64,000 nt of DNA from Streptomyces wedmorensis. Lineage in GTDB: Bacteria; Actinomycetota; Actinomycetes; Streptomycetales; Streptomycetaceae. The position numbers and the translations under genes are program-made. The DNA lies in contig NZ_JNWK01000040.1 of the NCBI RefSeq assembly GCF_000716445.1, forward strand, positions 59,802 to 123,801, in the 5' to 3' direction. The notes beneath the pieces were generated by a model. It worked only from the letters and a program-made list of their open reading frames with translations. It did no database searches and had not been told where the DNA came from. Of the stretch, positions 34,359 through 42,770 are shown one piece after another. How positions within the stretch are numbered: the stretch's first letter is position 1; each line of letters starts with the position of its first letter.

Positions 34359-35428
34359 ACACGGACATCGCACGCGTCGTCGTCCTGGTCGCCGTCGGCG
34401 CCATCTGCTTCCTCGTCTACCGGCACCACGCCTCCGGCCCCACCCCGCCCGACACGCCGCCGCCCGGGTTCCTGCCCCCGTCCCGGCAGAACACCACGTT
34501 CGCCGGCCCCGACCCCGCGCTGCACCCGGCCATGGGCATCGCGTCCCGAGGCAGGTGGGAACCGGCCGCGCGGCTGCTCGCCGCCACCCGCGAGAAGCGG
34601 GACTGGGCGCTCCGCGGCGCGTACGTCGGGGCCTTCGCCACGGTCGCCGTGCGGCCCGACGGCGGCGAGGCCGCCTTCCTCACCGCCTGGGAGCAGGCCG
34701 TCGGACCGGACGACCCCGACCTCGCCGCCGTCCGCGCCGAAGCGGTGGTCGAGCTGGCCTGGCAGCTGCGCGGCTCGGCCTGGGCCAAGGACACCAGCCA
34801 GGAGCGGTTCCGCAACTTCCACGGCGTGCTCGCCGCCTCCCACGGGGTGATCGCGCACGCCGTGGAGCTGGCTCCGGAGGACCCGACGCCGCTCCTCGCC
34901 GACGTGTCGGCGGGAATCGGGCGCGGCCGTTCGCACGAGGAGATGCGGGCCCTGTGGGCGCGGATCACCGCGCTCGACCCGTACCACTGCGGGGCGCACC
35001 TCCGCGCCCTCCAGTACTGGTGCGCCAAGTGGCACGGCTCCGAGGAGCTGGCGACGTCCTTCGCCCGGGAGGCCGCGGCCGCGGCCCCGGCGGGGTCGCT
35101 GCTCACGATGCTGCCGCTGCTCGCCTGGCTCGAGCACCAGCCCGACATCGACAAGCCGCCGCGGTACCGCACGCCCGAGGTGACCGCCCTCGTCGACGCC
35201 GCCCTCGCGGACGTCGCCGCAGCCCACCCCGACCACCCCTGCCTCCCCCGCGCCCGCCACCTCCTGGCGTTCTTCCTCACCCAGCAGGCCCGGTACCCGG
35301 AGGCCGCGGTCGAGTTCCGCCGTGTCGACGGCCATGTGGGCGCCCCGCCCTGGGTGTACTTCGACGACCCGGCGGCGGCGTACTGCCACTGGCGTGACCG
35401 GGCGGTACGGGGCGGCCGACGGCGCTGA
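34355..35428 (+). CDS. Membrane-anchored helical-repeat-like protein, YWC-x-KW paralogue 3
   Basis: The 357-residue protein has an N-terminal helix ([15 protein letters not shown]), then a proline-rich linker and the shared domain with [41 protein letters not shown] and [20 protein letters not shown]. It is translationally coupled to paralogue 2 by a GTGA overlap. All three paralogues keep the cysteine in YWC and two tryptophans, which points to a structural or metal/redox site. The 3' end runs into tandem repeats. Confidence 0.72.
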   Translation: MNTDIARVVVLVAVGAICFLVYRHHASGPTPPDTPPPGFLPPSRQNTTFAGPDPALHPAMGIASRGRWEPAARLLAATREKRDWALRGAYVGAFATVAVRPDGGEAAFLTAWEQAVGPDDPDLAAVRAEAVVELAWQLRGSAWAKDTSQERFRNFHGVLAASHGVIAHAVELAPEDPTPLLADVSAGIGRGRSHEEMRALWARITALDPYHCGAHLRALQYWCAKWHGSEELATSFAREAAAAAPAGSLLTMLPLLAWLEHQPDIDKPPRYRTPEVTALVDAALADVAAAHPDHPCLPRARHLLAFFLTQQARYPEAAVEFRRVDGHVGAPPWVYFDDPAAAYCHWRDRAVRGGRRR

Positions 35429-35515
35429 CGGAGGCGTACGGGACAGGCCGTGCCGAACGCGGACGGAGGCGTACCGGACAGGCCGGCCGAACGCGGACGG
35501 AGGCGTGCGGGCCGG
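35427..35515. repeat. Tandem 34/35-bp repeats (2.5 copies)
   Basis: GACGGAGGCGTAC plus a GGACAGGCCG and GCCGAACGCG part starts at 35427, 35462 and 35496. The first copy begins inside the stop codon of the preceding gene. Confidence 0.75.
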
Positions 35516-35604
35516 TCACCGGGGCGCCGGTCGCGGGCCGGGAGGGAATCCCTCCTCGGTCCGCGGCGTTGTGTCCTTCGCCGACCGTCGAGGAGAGATG
35601 CAGC

Positions 35605-36267
35605 ATGTTCCTGTCCCGCACCCCCGTCCTCCCCACCCCCGAGCAGGCCCTGCGCGGCCGCCCCGAGCCGGAGTTCTCCGTCCCGGAGCGCCACACCGTC
35701 CTCGGCAACCCGCTCCTCGGCCCCTACCCGGAGGGCCTGGAGGTCGCGGACTTCGCCCTGGGCTGCTTCTGGGGTGCCGAGCGCAAGTTCTGGCAGACCG
35801 ACGGCGTCTGGACGACCCTCGTCGGCTACCAGGGCGGCCTCACGCCGAACCCGTCGTACGAAGAGGTCTGCTCCGGCCTGACCGGCCACACCGAGGTCGT
35901 CCGCGTCGTCTTCGACCCCGCGAAGGTCTCGTACGAGTCCCTGCTCAAGCTCTTCTGGGAGTCCCACGACCCCACCCAGGGCTTCCGCCAGGGCAACGAC
36001 GTGGGCACCCAGTACCGCTCCGCCGTCTACACCCACACCCCGGCCCAGGCCCAGCAGGCCGCCGCCTCCCGCGACGCCTACCAGCGGGTCCTCACGGGCT
36101 CCGGCTACGGCGAGATCACCACCACCGTCCTCCCCGCCGACGAGACCCGCCCCTTCTTCCCCGCCGAGGCCTACCACCAGCAGTACCTGGACAAGAACCC
36201 GGCCGGCTACTGCGGCATCGGCGGTACGGGCGTCTCCTGCCCGATCGGGGTGGCGAAGGCCGAGTAG
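35605..36267 (+). CDS. msrA: Peptide methionine (S)-S-oxide reductase MsrA
   Basis: The 220-residue protein has catalytic Cys54 in [14 protein letters not shown], then [51 protein letters not shown] and a C-terminal [22 protein letters not shown] with recycling cysteines. It reduces methionine-S-sulfoxide in oxidised proteins. The start at 35605 has GAGGAGAG upstream. It is a single gene. Confidence 0.94.
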   Translation: MFLSRTPVLPTPEQALRGRPEPEFSVPERHTVLGNPLLGPYPEGLEVADFALGCFWGAERKFWQTDGVWTTLVGYQGGLTPNPSYEEVCSGLTGHTEVVRVVFDPAKVSYESLLKLFWESHDPTQGFRQGNDVGTQYRSAVYTHTPAQAQQAAASRDAYQRVLTGSGYGEITTTVLPADETRPFFPAEAYHQQYLDKNPAGYCGIGGTGVSCPIGVAKAE

Positions 36268-36448
36268 CCCCCGGCACCGCCGCCATCGCGTCGTGTCGGC
36301 CCCTCGGGTCAGGAACCCGCGGGGCCGGCACGAACCCGGCCGACTCCGACTCCGCACGCCTATGGTGACGCCGTCCCGGGGGCAATATGGTCATCTCTCC
36401 GGGGGAGGGCAGCCGTCCCTCCGCGAAGATCCGGTGGGTGGGAATCAC

Positions 36449-38683
36449 ATGAACAAAGCCGTCATCGTCGGCATCGACACGTATGCCGACGCGCCCCTCT
36501 TCGGGTGCGTCAACGATGCCCAGGACGTTGCCTCGTGCCTCTCCTTAGGCCAGTACGACTTCGACAGCCTGGTCCTGCTGAACGGCCGGGCCACACGGGC
36601 CAACATCCTCAGGGAACTGAACCAGATCGCCTACAGCGAGGAACACCAAGGGCAAGGAAGCATCCTTCTCTTCTACTTCGCGGGGCACGGTCAGGTACTC
36701 GGCCAGGCGGGACACCTGGTGACGCATGACGCGGAGAACTTCGACCCGGGGATCGCGCTGGCTCACCTGGCCCAGCTCATGGAATCCGCCAGCCTCAAGT
36801 TCGATCACGTGGTGTCCATCCTGGACTGCTGCCACTCCGGCTCCGCCTTCACCTGGTCCAACAGCCGCCCGCTCAGCCCCGCCGACGTGGAGCGCGAGGT
36901 GCGAGCGGTCAACGAGAGCCGTTGCGTGCTCGCCGCCTGCCGGCCGGAGGAGGAGGCGCAGGAGGCCGACGGACGGGGCATGTTCACCGAGTTGCTGACG
37001 GACGCCCTCCTCGGCGCCGCCGTGAACTGGGACGGCGACGTCACCCTGATGAGCATCTACGAGTACGTCGCCAACGCCATGCCCGAGGACATCCAGACTC
37101 CCGTCTTCAAGGGGGACGTGGCGGGCACGGTCGTGATCGGGCAGGGTTTCGAACCACGCCAGGGCCGCCAGATCGACAAGAGCGAGCTGAACCAGGTCCT
37201 CTCGAAGGCCCAGAACCTGATCGACCAGTACTACTACCTGCAGCTCGCGGAACTCACCGAACGCACCGTGCGGCTCTCCGGGGGAGCCAAGAGGTGCGCC
37301 ACCGAGCTCGAGAGGGTGGTGGAGTGGTTCGAGGAGACCGAGCACGATCTGCCCGACGTACGCCGCCACCCGGACTGGGACGACCTGACCCGCCGGCTCA
37401 GGGAGTTCCGCAAGCACCTGTCCGAGGTCAGCGTGGGCGAGGAGACCCGGTTCGGCAAGATCATCCGCCATATCGGGCACGGCGGCTACGGGCACGTGTG
37501 GGAGGCCGAGAACGAGAAGGGCGAGCGCTTCGCCGTGAAGCTCTTCCACGGCAACGAGCTCGACGACGCCGTGAAGGTGCAGCGTTTCGGCAACGGCTAC
37601 CGCAACATGCGCGACCTGCACCACCCGCGCATCGTGCGCGTACACAAGATCACCGCCGCGCCCTACGGATTCAGCATGGATTCCATCCAGGGCGACAACA
37701 TGCGCAAGTTCTACATCGAGCGAAACGGAAACGCCGAGGCCATCGTCCGCCTCATGATCGACATCTGTGAGACGGTCCAGCACGCCCACTCCCAGAAGGT
37801 CCGCCACCGCGACATCAAGCCGGAGAACATCGTCATCTCGTACGGCTCGGACGGACACCTGGAGCCGTACCTGACCGACTTCGACCTGGCGTACCACGAG
37901 ACGAACCGCACGATGACGGCCAACTTCGGCGTCGGCGGAGTCCTCAGCTACGCCGCTCCCGAGCAACTGTACGAACCCAACGCGAAGACGGCCCGCAGCG
38001 AGACCGTGGACGTCTTCAGCCTCGCCCAGTTGATGTTCTTCCTGGTCACGGGCCGGGACCCCAACCCCGAGAACTTCACCAAGAACCACGAGATCCTCGC
38101 CCACGAACTGTCGAACTGGGTCGACGACCGTGCGTCGGTACAGCTCTTGGAGCTGTACAAGAGCGCCACGGCGAAGGCTCCGGCCGACCGCCCCCAAACA
38201 GTGATCGACTTCGTCTCCCCGCTGCGCTCGGCGGAGGCCATCATCCAGGTCGCCAGCGGTTCCGACGACGTGCCCGAGGAAGACCTCTGCCGCCGCATCG
38301 GCCAGCTCTACGTCGGCATGGGCAGGTACGAGGCCGGCGACGGACAGGTGCGGATGCCCAGCCAGTCGGGCCAGGTGGAGATCGTCGCCCGGCTCAAGTC
38401 GCACAACCCCCCCAACACGGCGGTCGTGGAGATCGAGTGTTCGGTGAACGGCAACATTCCGGTCGGTTCGTTCAAGTCCGGAAAGTCCGCCCGGGAAACG
38501 ATAAACAACCGCCTCGACAAGATGCTGAGCAAGCGGCACGGACACACGGTCCAGCGCCACCCCGGCAGCAAGGGGGCGTACCAGGTGTTCGTGACGATCG
38601 CCGACGTGAAGTTCGACGTCACCGGAGTCACGCGCGTGTGCGACATCATCGACACGACGGTCAGCGGCATCGAGAGCTGGTAG
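36449..38683 (+). CDS. Single-chain caspase-like peptidase (C14) and protein kinase fusion
   Basis: The 744-residue protein has no signal peptide or membrane helix. Residues 1 to about 225 are a caspase/metacaspase domain: VIVGIDTYAD, His80 in LLFYFAGHGQ, Cys128 in SILDCCHSGS. A helical, charged linker (about 240-330, WFEETEHDLPD) follows. A Hanks-type kinase spans about 337-600: GHGGYGHVWEAE, Lys364 in FAVKLFHG, Asp455 in RHRDIKPENIV, and AAPEQ. The DFG motif reads DFD (477-479). The last 120 residues are an uncharacterised domain (EIVARLKSHNPPNTAVVEIE). Codon 33 is TTA, so translation may depend on bldA. ATG 36449 follows GGTGGGTGGGA. Such fusions appear in predicted bacterial conflict and programmed-death systems. 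Confidence 0.88.
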   Translation: MNKAVIVGIDTYADAPLFGCVNDAQDVASCLSLGQYDFDSLVLLNGRATRANILRELNQIAYSEEHQGQGSILLFYFAGHGQVLGQAGHLVTHDAENFDPGIALAHLAQLMESASLKFDHVVSILDCCHSGSAFTWSNSRPLSPADVEREVRAVNESRCVLAACRPEEEAQEADGRGMFTELLTDALLGAAVNWDGDVTLMSIYEYVANAMPEDIQTPVFKGDVAGTVVIGQGFEPRQGRQIDKSELNQVLSKAQNLIDQYYYLQLAELTERTVRLSGGAKRCATELERVVEWFEETEHDLPDVRRHPDWDDLTRRLREFRKHLSEVSVGEETRFGKIIRHIGHGGYGHVWEAENEKGERFAVKLFHGNELDDAVKVQRFGNGYRNMRDLHHPRIVRVHKITAAPYGFSMDSIQGDNMRKFYIERNGNAEAIVRLMIDICETVQHAHSQKVRHRDIKPENIVISYGSDGHLEPYLTDFDLAYHETNRTMTANFGVGGVLSYAAPEQLYEPNAKTARSETVDVFSLAQLMFFLVTGRDPNPENFTKNHEILAHELSNWVDDRASVQLLELYKSATAKAPADRPQTVIDFVSPLRSAEAIIQVASGSDDVPEEDLCRRIGQLYVGMGRYEAGDGQVRMPSQSGQVEIVARLKSHNPPNTAVVEIECSVNGNIPVGSFKSGKSARETINNRLDKMLSKRHGHTVQRHPGSKGAYQVFVTIADVKFDVTGVTRVCDIIDTTVSGIESW

Positions 38684-38708
38684 AGCGCCGACGGTCGCAC
38701 CCGTCCGC

Positions 38709-40043
38709 TCAGGACCGGCCGGCGCCGCAGGTCGCCGTCGCGCACCAGCGGCGGCGGCCGGTCGTGTCCGGGAAGAGCCAGCCGCAGTCGTCGCTGGGGC
38801 AGGCGCGGAGGGTGAGGCGGCGGGGGTCGGCGAGGAGGTCGGCGGCGGCGCGGGCGGTGGCGAGGAGGGGGAGGCGCAGGCCTGCGGCGGGCGGGAGGCG
38901 CCAGTGGGCGAGGCCGTCCTCGTCGAGTTCGAGGACGGCGGCGCGGGCGGCGCCCTCGGCTGCCGTGGCGACCGTGCGGAAGGCGCGGAGGTCGGTGGGG
39001 TCGGTGAGGCAGGCGTAGAGGGCGGTACGGAACGACCTGGCCTCCGCGAGGGCGTCGGCGGCTTCGGCGGGCCGGGCGCGTGCGGTGTCGAGGAGCCGGT
39101 CGACGTCGGGGTCGTCGGCGAGGGCCTGGTGTCCGGCCCAGACGGCGAGGGTGCGGTAGGTGCGCAGCCAGTCGGAGCCCGGCACGGCGGGGGCGCGGTG
39201 CCAGCCCGCGTAGGTGTTGCAGAACTCCAGGGCCGGGTGGCCGCCGGTGGACCAGGGGAGCCATTCCTCGCGGACGCGGACCGCGTAGAGCGGGGCCGGG
39301 GGGCGGTCGAGCCGGGGGTCGGCGTTCAGGATGCGTTCGTGGAGCGTGGTGAGGGCCGGGCCGGGTTCGACGCCGAGTTCGGTGACGAGGTGGTCGCGGG
39401 TGGCGCGGTGGAGTTCCAGGGCCTCGGTCTGCCGGCCGGCCCGGTAGAGGGCGGTCATGTGGGCGGCCACCAGCCTTTCGCGGCCGGGGTGTTCGCCGGT
39501 GAAGGGGGTGAGGTCGGCGAGGACCCGGTCGTGGAGGCCCATGGCGAGCTGGGCCTCGGCACGCTGTTCCAGCGCGGTCAGGCGCAGTTCGACCAGCCGG
39601 CCGCCGAGCCGGTCCCGCTGGGTCCCGTCGAGGGTGTCGGCGAGGAGGGGGCCGCGCCAGAGCGCGAGGGCCGCGTCGTGGCAGCGGACCTGTTCGCCGG
39701 GGTCCGCCGCGAGGGCGGCCCGGCCGGCGAGGTCCAGGAACTCCCGTACGTCCACGGCGTGTCCGGTCACGTCGACCGCGTAGCCGTCGTGGCGGGTCTC
39801 GACGGTCACGCCGTACGGCCTGAGCGCGGCCCGCAGCCGGCCGACGTACGTGTGGAGGGTGGCGCGGGCGCCGGCGGGCGGGGTGCCGTTCCACAGGAGG
39901 TCGGCGAGCCGGTCGGTGGCGACGGGGCGGCCCGCCTCCAGGAGGAGGATCGCGAGCAGGCACCGCTCCTGGCGGCGGCTGCCGAGCCGCACGCGGCGCC
40001 CTTCGTGGCGGGCCTCGAAGGCACCGAGCAGGGTGAAGTCCAT
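38709..40043 (-). CDS. SARP/AfsR-type activator fused to a CGNR zinc-finger domain
   Basis: The 444-residue protein starts with an OmpR-like winged helix (DFTLLGAFEARHEGRRVRLGSRRQERCLLAILLLEAGRPVATDRLADLLWNGTPPAGARATLHTYVGRLRAAL). It continues into the bacterial transcriptional activation domain (DVREFLDLAGRAALAADPGEQVRCHDAALALWRG to TELGVEPGPALTTLHERIL). After residue 270 comes an ABATE/CGNR part with FCNTYAGW and CPSDDCGWLFPDTTGRRRWC, ending TCGAGRS instead of the usual TCGNR. It has the SARP N-terminus of pathway-specific antibiotic activators, but the fusion partner is unusual. ATG 40043 has AAGGTGA upstream. Confidence 0.85.
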   Translation of the reverse strand: MDFTLLGAFEARHEGRRVRLGSRRQERCLLAILLLEAGRPVATDRLADLLWNGTPPAGARATLHTYVGRLRAALRPYGVTVETRHDGYAVDVTGHAVDVREFLDLAGRAALAADPGEQVRCHDAALALWRGPLLADTLDGTQRDRLGGRLVELRLTALEQRAEAQLAMGLHDRVLADLTPFTGEHPGRERLVAAHMTALYRAGRQTEALELHRATRDHLVTELGVEPGPALTTLHERILNADPRLDRPPAPLYAVRVREEWLPWSTGGHPALEFCNTYAGWHRAPAVPGSDWLRTYRTLAVWAGHQALADDPDVDRLLDTARARPAEAADALAEARSFRTALYACLTDPTDLRAFRTVATAAEGAARAAVLELDEDGLAHWRLPPAAGLRLPLLATARAAADLLADPRRLTLRACPSDDCGWLFPDTTGRRRWCATATCGAGRS

Positions 40044-40159
40044 GGTGCCGGTCACCTTAGGGGGTGTCCGGAGCGGTGCCCTGGGGCGTGGTCAGGATCC
40101 GGTCAGGGGGCGGGGGGAGGGTGACGCCCGTTCACGTTCCCGCTCACCGAGGAGTTCTC

Positions 40160-40714
40160 TTGAAGCGACGGATTCTCGTGCCCCTGGCGGCCGTCTGCGC
40201 CGTGCTGGCCGTCACCACTTCCGCCGGCGCCGACACCGGTACCGCCGCCGCCGGCGCAGGCGCAGGCGCAGGCGCAGGCGCCCCGAACGACGGCTGGGAG
40301 CCGGCGCCCTCCCCTTCCTGGTCCCATCCGGCCGGGGCGCGCTGCGACTTCGCCGTCCAGGGTTCGCCCGTGGTCGACGAGGTCGTGCGGCGCACCCTCG
40401 CCACGTACGAGGACGGGACGAAGGTCGTCGAGTACAAGGGCGATCTGGTGGTCCGGGTCGTCAACTCCGCGACCGGCGCCTCGTACGACGCCGACGCGAG
40501 CGGCCGGGCGGTGGTCGAGATCCGTCCGGACCGCTCCCAGTCCTGGTACGTGGTCGGGCCGATCCTCGCGGGCTTCGGCGAGGGCGGCGGGAACGTGCCG
40601 CGCGGCCTGTACACGGTCGACGGCGCCTACACCCTCACGGTCTCCCCCACCGGGTACAAGACGCTCACCCAGCTGCACGGTTCGACCGAATCCCTCTGCG
40701 AGAAGGTGGGCTGA
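40160..40714 (+). CDS. Secreted protein of unknown function
   Basis: The 184-residue protein has a signal peptide (KRRILVPLAAVCAVLAVTTSAGA), a Gly/Ala repeat linker and a beta-rich domain: GARCDFAVQGSPVVDEVVRRTLATYEDGTKVVEYKGDLVVRVVNSATGASYDADASG, with a second cysteine near the C-terminus (ESLCEKVG) likely forming a disulfide. TTG 40160 is chosen because GAGGAG lies 5-7 nt upstream and the signal peptide starts there. It is divergent from the SARP-CGNR gene and may be its target. I do not recognise a named family. Confidence 0.78.
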   Translation: MKRRILVPLAAVCAVLAVTTSAGADTGTAAAGAGAGAGAGAPNDGWEPAPSPSWSHPAGARCDFAVQGSPVVDEVVRRTLATYEDGTKVVEYKGDLVVRVVNSATGASYDADASGRAVVEIRPDRSQSWYVVGPILAGFGEGGGNVPRGLYTVDGAYTLTVSPTGYKTLTQLHGSTESLCEKVG

Positions 40715-40762
40715 CGGTCGCCGGACCGGGCGCCCTGCGGACCCGCGCGGCCGGACGCGCGA

Positions 40763-40794
40763 GTGGCCCCCTCCCGGAGACGGGAGGGGGCCAC
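40763..40794. terminator. Bidirectional 14-bp hairpin with GAGA tetraloop
   Basis: GTGGCCCCCTCCCG pairs with CGGGAGGGGGCCAC between convergent genes at 40714 and 40812. Confidence 0.88.
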
Positions 40795-40811
40795 GGGCCC
40801 GTGTGTCCGGG

Positions 40812-42080
40812 TCAGACCGCCGAGCCGGCCTTCCACTCCGACCAGCTCATGTTCCAGCCGTTGAGGCCGTTGTCGGGCTTGATCGTCTTGTCGTCGGAGT
40901 TCTTGACGATGACGACGTCGCCGACGATCGAGTGGTCGAACAGCCAGGCGGCCATCTGGTTCGGGTCGCCGGCGCCCTTGACGTCGGCGAGGCCGACGCA
41001 GCCGTGGCTGGTGTTCACGGAGCCGAAGATCGACCGCGCGCCCCAGTAGTTGCCGTGGATGAAGGTGCCGGAGGTGGACAGGCGCATGGCGTGCGGCACG
41101 TCCTTGATGTCGTACTCGCCCTTGCCGTCGTCGTCGGTGAAGCCGACGGTGGCGCCGTTCATCCGGGTCTCCTTGAACTTCTCGGAGATCACCATCTGGC
41201 CGTTGTAGGTGGTGTTCTCCGGGGAGCCGGCGGAGATCGGGATGGTCTTGATCGTCTTGCCGTCCTGCTTGACCGTCATGGTCTTGGTGGCGACGTCGAC
41301 GGTCGAGACCTGGTTGCGGCCGATCTTGAAGGTGACGGTCTTCTGCTGGACGCCGAAGACCCCGTCGGCGCCCTCGACGCCGTCGAGGTCGAGCTTCAGC
41401 GTGACGGTCGAGCCCTCGGCCCAGTAGTCGTCGGGGCGGAAGTCGAGGCGCGTGGAGTTGAACCAGTGCCCGACGACCTCCTGGCCGGAGCTGGAGGAGA
41501 CGCTGATGCCGCCCTGGACGGCCTTCTTGTCGGTGATCGACTTGTTGAAGTTGATCGAGACGGGCATGCCGACGCCGACCGTCGAGCCGTCCTCGGGGGT
41601 GAAGTTCCCGATGAAGCTGTTGGCCTGCGAGACCGTGGTGAAGGAGGAGTTCTCGTGGGCCTCCAGACCGTCCGCGTCGGCGGCGGTGGCGGCGATCTTG
41701 TAGACCGTGGCGCGCTTGAGCGGGCCGGAGGGCGTCCAGCTGAGGCCGTCGGCCGCTATCTCGCCCTTGACCTCGGTGCCCTCGGCGGAGGTCATGGTGA
41801 CCTGGGTGAGCTTGCCCTCGGTGACGGTGACCTTGGCGTCGTTGTTGATGGAGGCGTTCTGCGCGCCGTTCTTCGGCGAGATGGTGATCTGCGCCTTGGA
41901 GGTCTTCTGCGCGGCCGCCTCGTCGACCTGGGCCTGCGACTGTGGCGTGGGAGATCCGGAGGCGCTGCCGTCCTTGTCCCCGTCGTTGCACGCCGAGAGC
42001 ACCAGCACGCCACCGAGCACGGCGGCCGCGGCGGCCAGGCTCTTGCGGCGCTTGCCGTCCGTCATCACACGCTTCTCCAT
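40812..42080 (-). CDS. L,D-transpeptidase lipoprotein with Ig-like domains (YkuD)
   Basis: The 422-residue protein has a lipoprotein signal with lipobox VLVLSAC. Two Ig-like domains follow (about 60-270; ITISPKNGAQNASINNDAKVTV, NFTPEDGSTVGVGMPVSINFNK). The YkuD catalytic domain (about 275-400) has TGFTDDDGKGEYD-like strands, FIHGNYWG and SHGCVGL with nucleophile Cys361. It forms 3-3 crosslinks in peptidoglycan on the outer face of the membrane, like mycobacterial LdtMt2. ATG 42080 is preceded by AGGGA. A 24-bp perfect palindrome lies 55 nt upstream. Confidence 0.92.
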   Translation of the reverse strand: MEKRVMTDGKRRKSLAAAAAVLGGVLVLSACNDGDKDGSASGSPTPQSQAQVDEAAAQKTSKAQITISPKNGAQNASINNDAKVTVTEGKLTQVTMTSAEGTEVKGEIAADGLSWTPSGPLKRATVYKIAATAADADGLEAHENSSFTTVSQANSFIGNFTPEDGSTVGVGMPVSINFNKSITDKKAVQGGISVSSSSGQEVVGHWFNSTRLDFRPDDYWAEGSTVTLKLDLDGVEGADGVFGVQQKTVTFKIGRNQVSTVDVATKTMTVKQDGKTIKTIPISAGSPENTTYNGQMVISEKFKETRMNGATVGFTDDDGKGEYDIKDVPHAMRLSTSGTFIHGNYWGARSIFGSVNTSHGCVGLADVKGAGDPNQMAAWLFDHSIVGDVVIVKNSDDKTIKPDNGLNGWNMSWSEWKAGSAV

Positions 42081-42134
42081 CGTCGCCGATTCCCTGCCGG
42101 ATCTTGCTACATCTACTTGAATACCCATGACACC

Positions 42135-42158
42135 CCGTCCGGTTCCGGAACCGGACGG
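42135..42158. promoter_or_regulatory. Perfect 24-bp palindrome upstream of the L,D-transpeptidase
   Basis: CCGTCCGGTTCC is followed directly by its reverse complement GGAACCGGACGG with no loop, 55 nt from the ATG at 42080. The zero-loop dyad suits a dimeric repressor site better than a terminator. Confidence 0.6.
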
Positions 42159-42244
42159 TTTGTGGGGAACACCACTGATCGACACGCACCGGCGGAGCGT
42201 CCGGTTCCCGGCAGCTCCCGACGCGTCGGCCGACCCGCACGGGA

Positions 42245-42273
42245 AAGGCCCCGGGACACCGTCCCAGGGCCTT
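42245..42273 (-). terminator. Hairpin terminator of the 42317-42658 gene
   Basis: AAGGCCCCGGGAC and GTCCCAGGGCCTT pair with one mismatch around an ACC loop, 44 nt past the stop. Confidence 0.75.
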
Positions 42274-42316
42274 CGATCAGGGCGTTCACCGGCGGCGCTG
42301 CGGCCGGCGCCCGCCC

Positions 42317-42658
42317 CTACGGCCGGTCGTCGTCGTCTTCCTCGTCCCCATCTTCCTCGCCGAGGTCCCACTCCAGCGCATCGGGGTCGTACTCGACCTC
42401 CTCGGTGCTCCAAGAGGCCTGGACCATCTCGATGCCGGGGACGTCGCGGATCAGGTCGAACGGCTCGACGAGGTGGGCGAGCGCCTCGGCGCTGTCCTCG
42501 GTCGCGGCGGCGCGGGCCTGCACCCGCTCCTCCTCCGGCATGAACTCGTCGCCGTCGATCCGGGCCTTCGCGGCCTCGATCAGCTCGGCCGGCCCGTCGA
42601 TCTCCAGGACGACATCGACGCGAAGACGTACATAGCGTGCTGTCTCAGAAGTACTCAT
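42317..42658 (-). CDS. Small acidic conserved hypothetical protein (113 aa)
   Basis: It begins STSETARYVRLRVDVVLEIDGPAELIEAAKARIDGDEFMPEEERVQARAAATEDSAEALAHLVEPFDLIRDVPGIEM and ends in a strongly acidic tail (EEDGDEEDDDD). There is no membrane segment. The start at 42658 has almost no ribosome site, so it may be leaderless; an in-frame extension to 42859 lacks coding character. Its place upstream of the L,D-transpeptidase and near hutH looks conserved to me, but function is unknown. Confidence 0.72.
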   Translation of the reverse strand: MSTSETARYVRLRVDVVLEIDGPAELIEAAKARIDGDEFMPEEERVQARAAATEDSAEALAHLVEPFDLIRDVPGIEMVQASWSTEEVEYDPDALEWDLGEEDGDEEDDDDRP

Positions 42659-42770
42659 GGGTCGGAGCGTAGGGGTCGGGAGGGCCTCGGCTTTCCCGCG
42701 ACCCGCTGTGTTCATTAGCATCTGCGCACCGACCAATTCGCGGTTTCCGCAAGGGGGGATCGAAATTTCC

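Noticed and set aside
36545..38560. 671-residue minus-strand frame opposite the caspase-kinase gene
   Set aside because: No motif or ribosome site and a composition typical of antisense shadow; the plus strand has clear catalytic motifs throughout.
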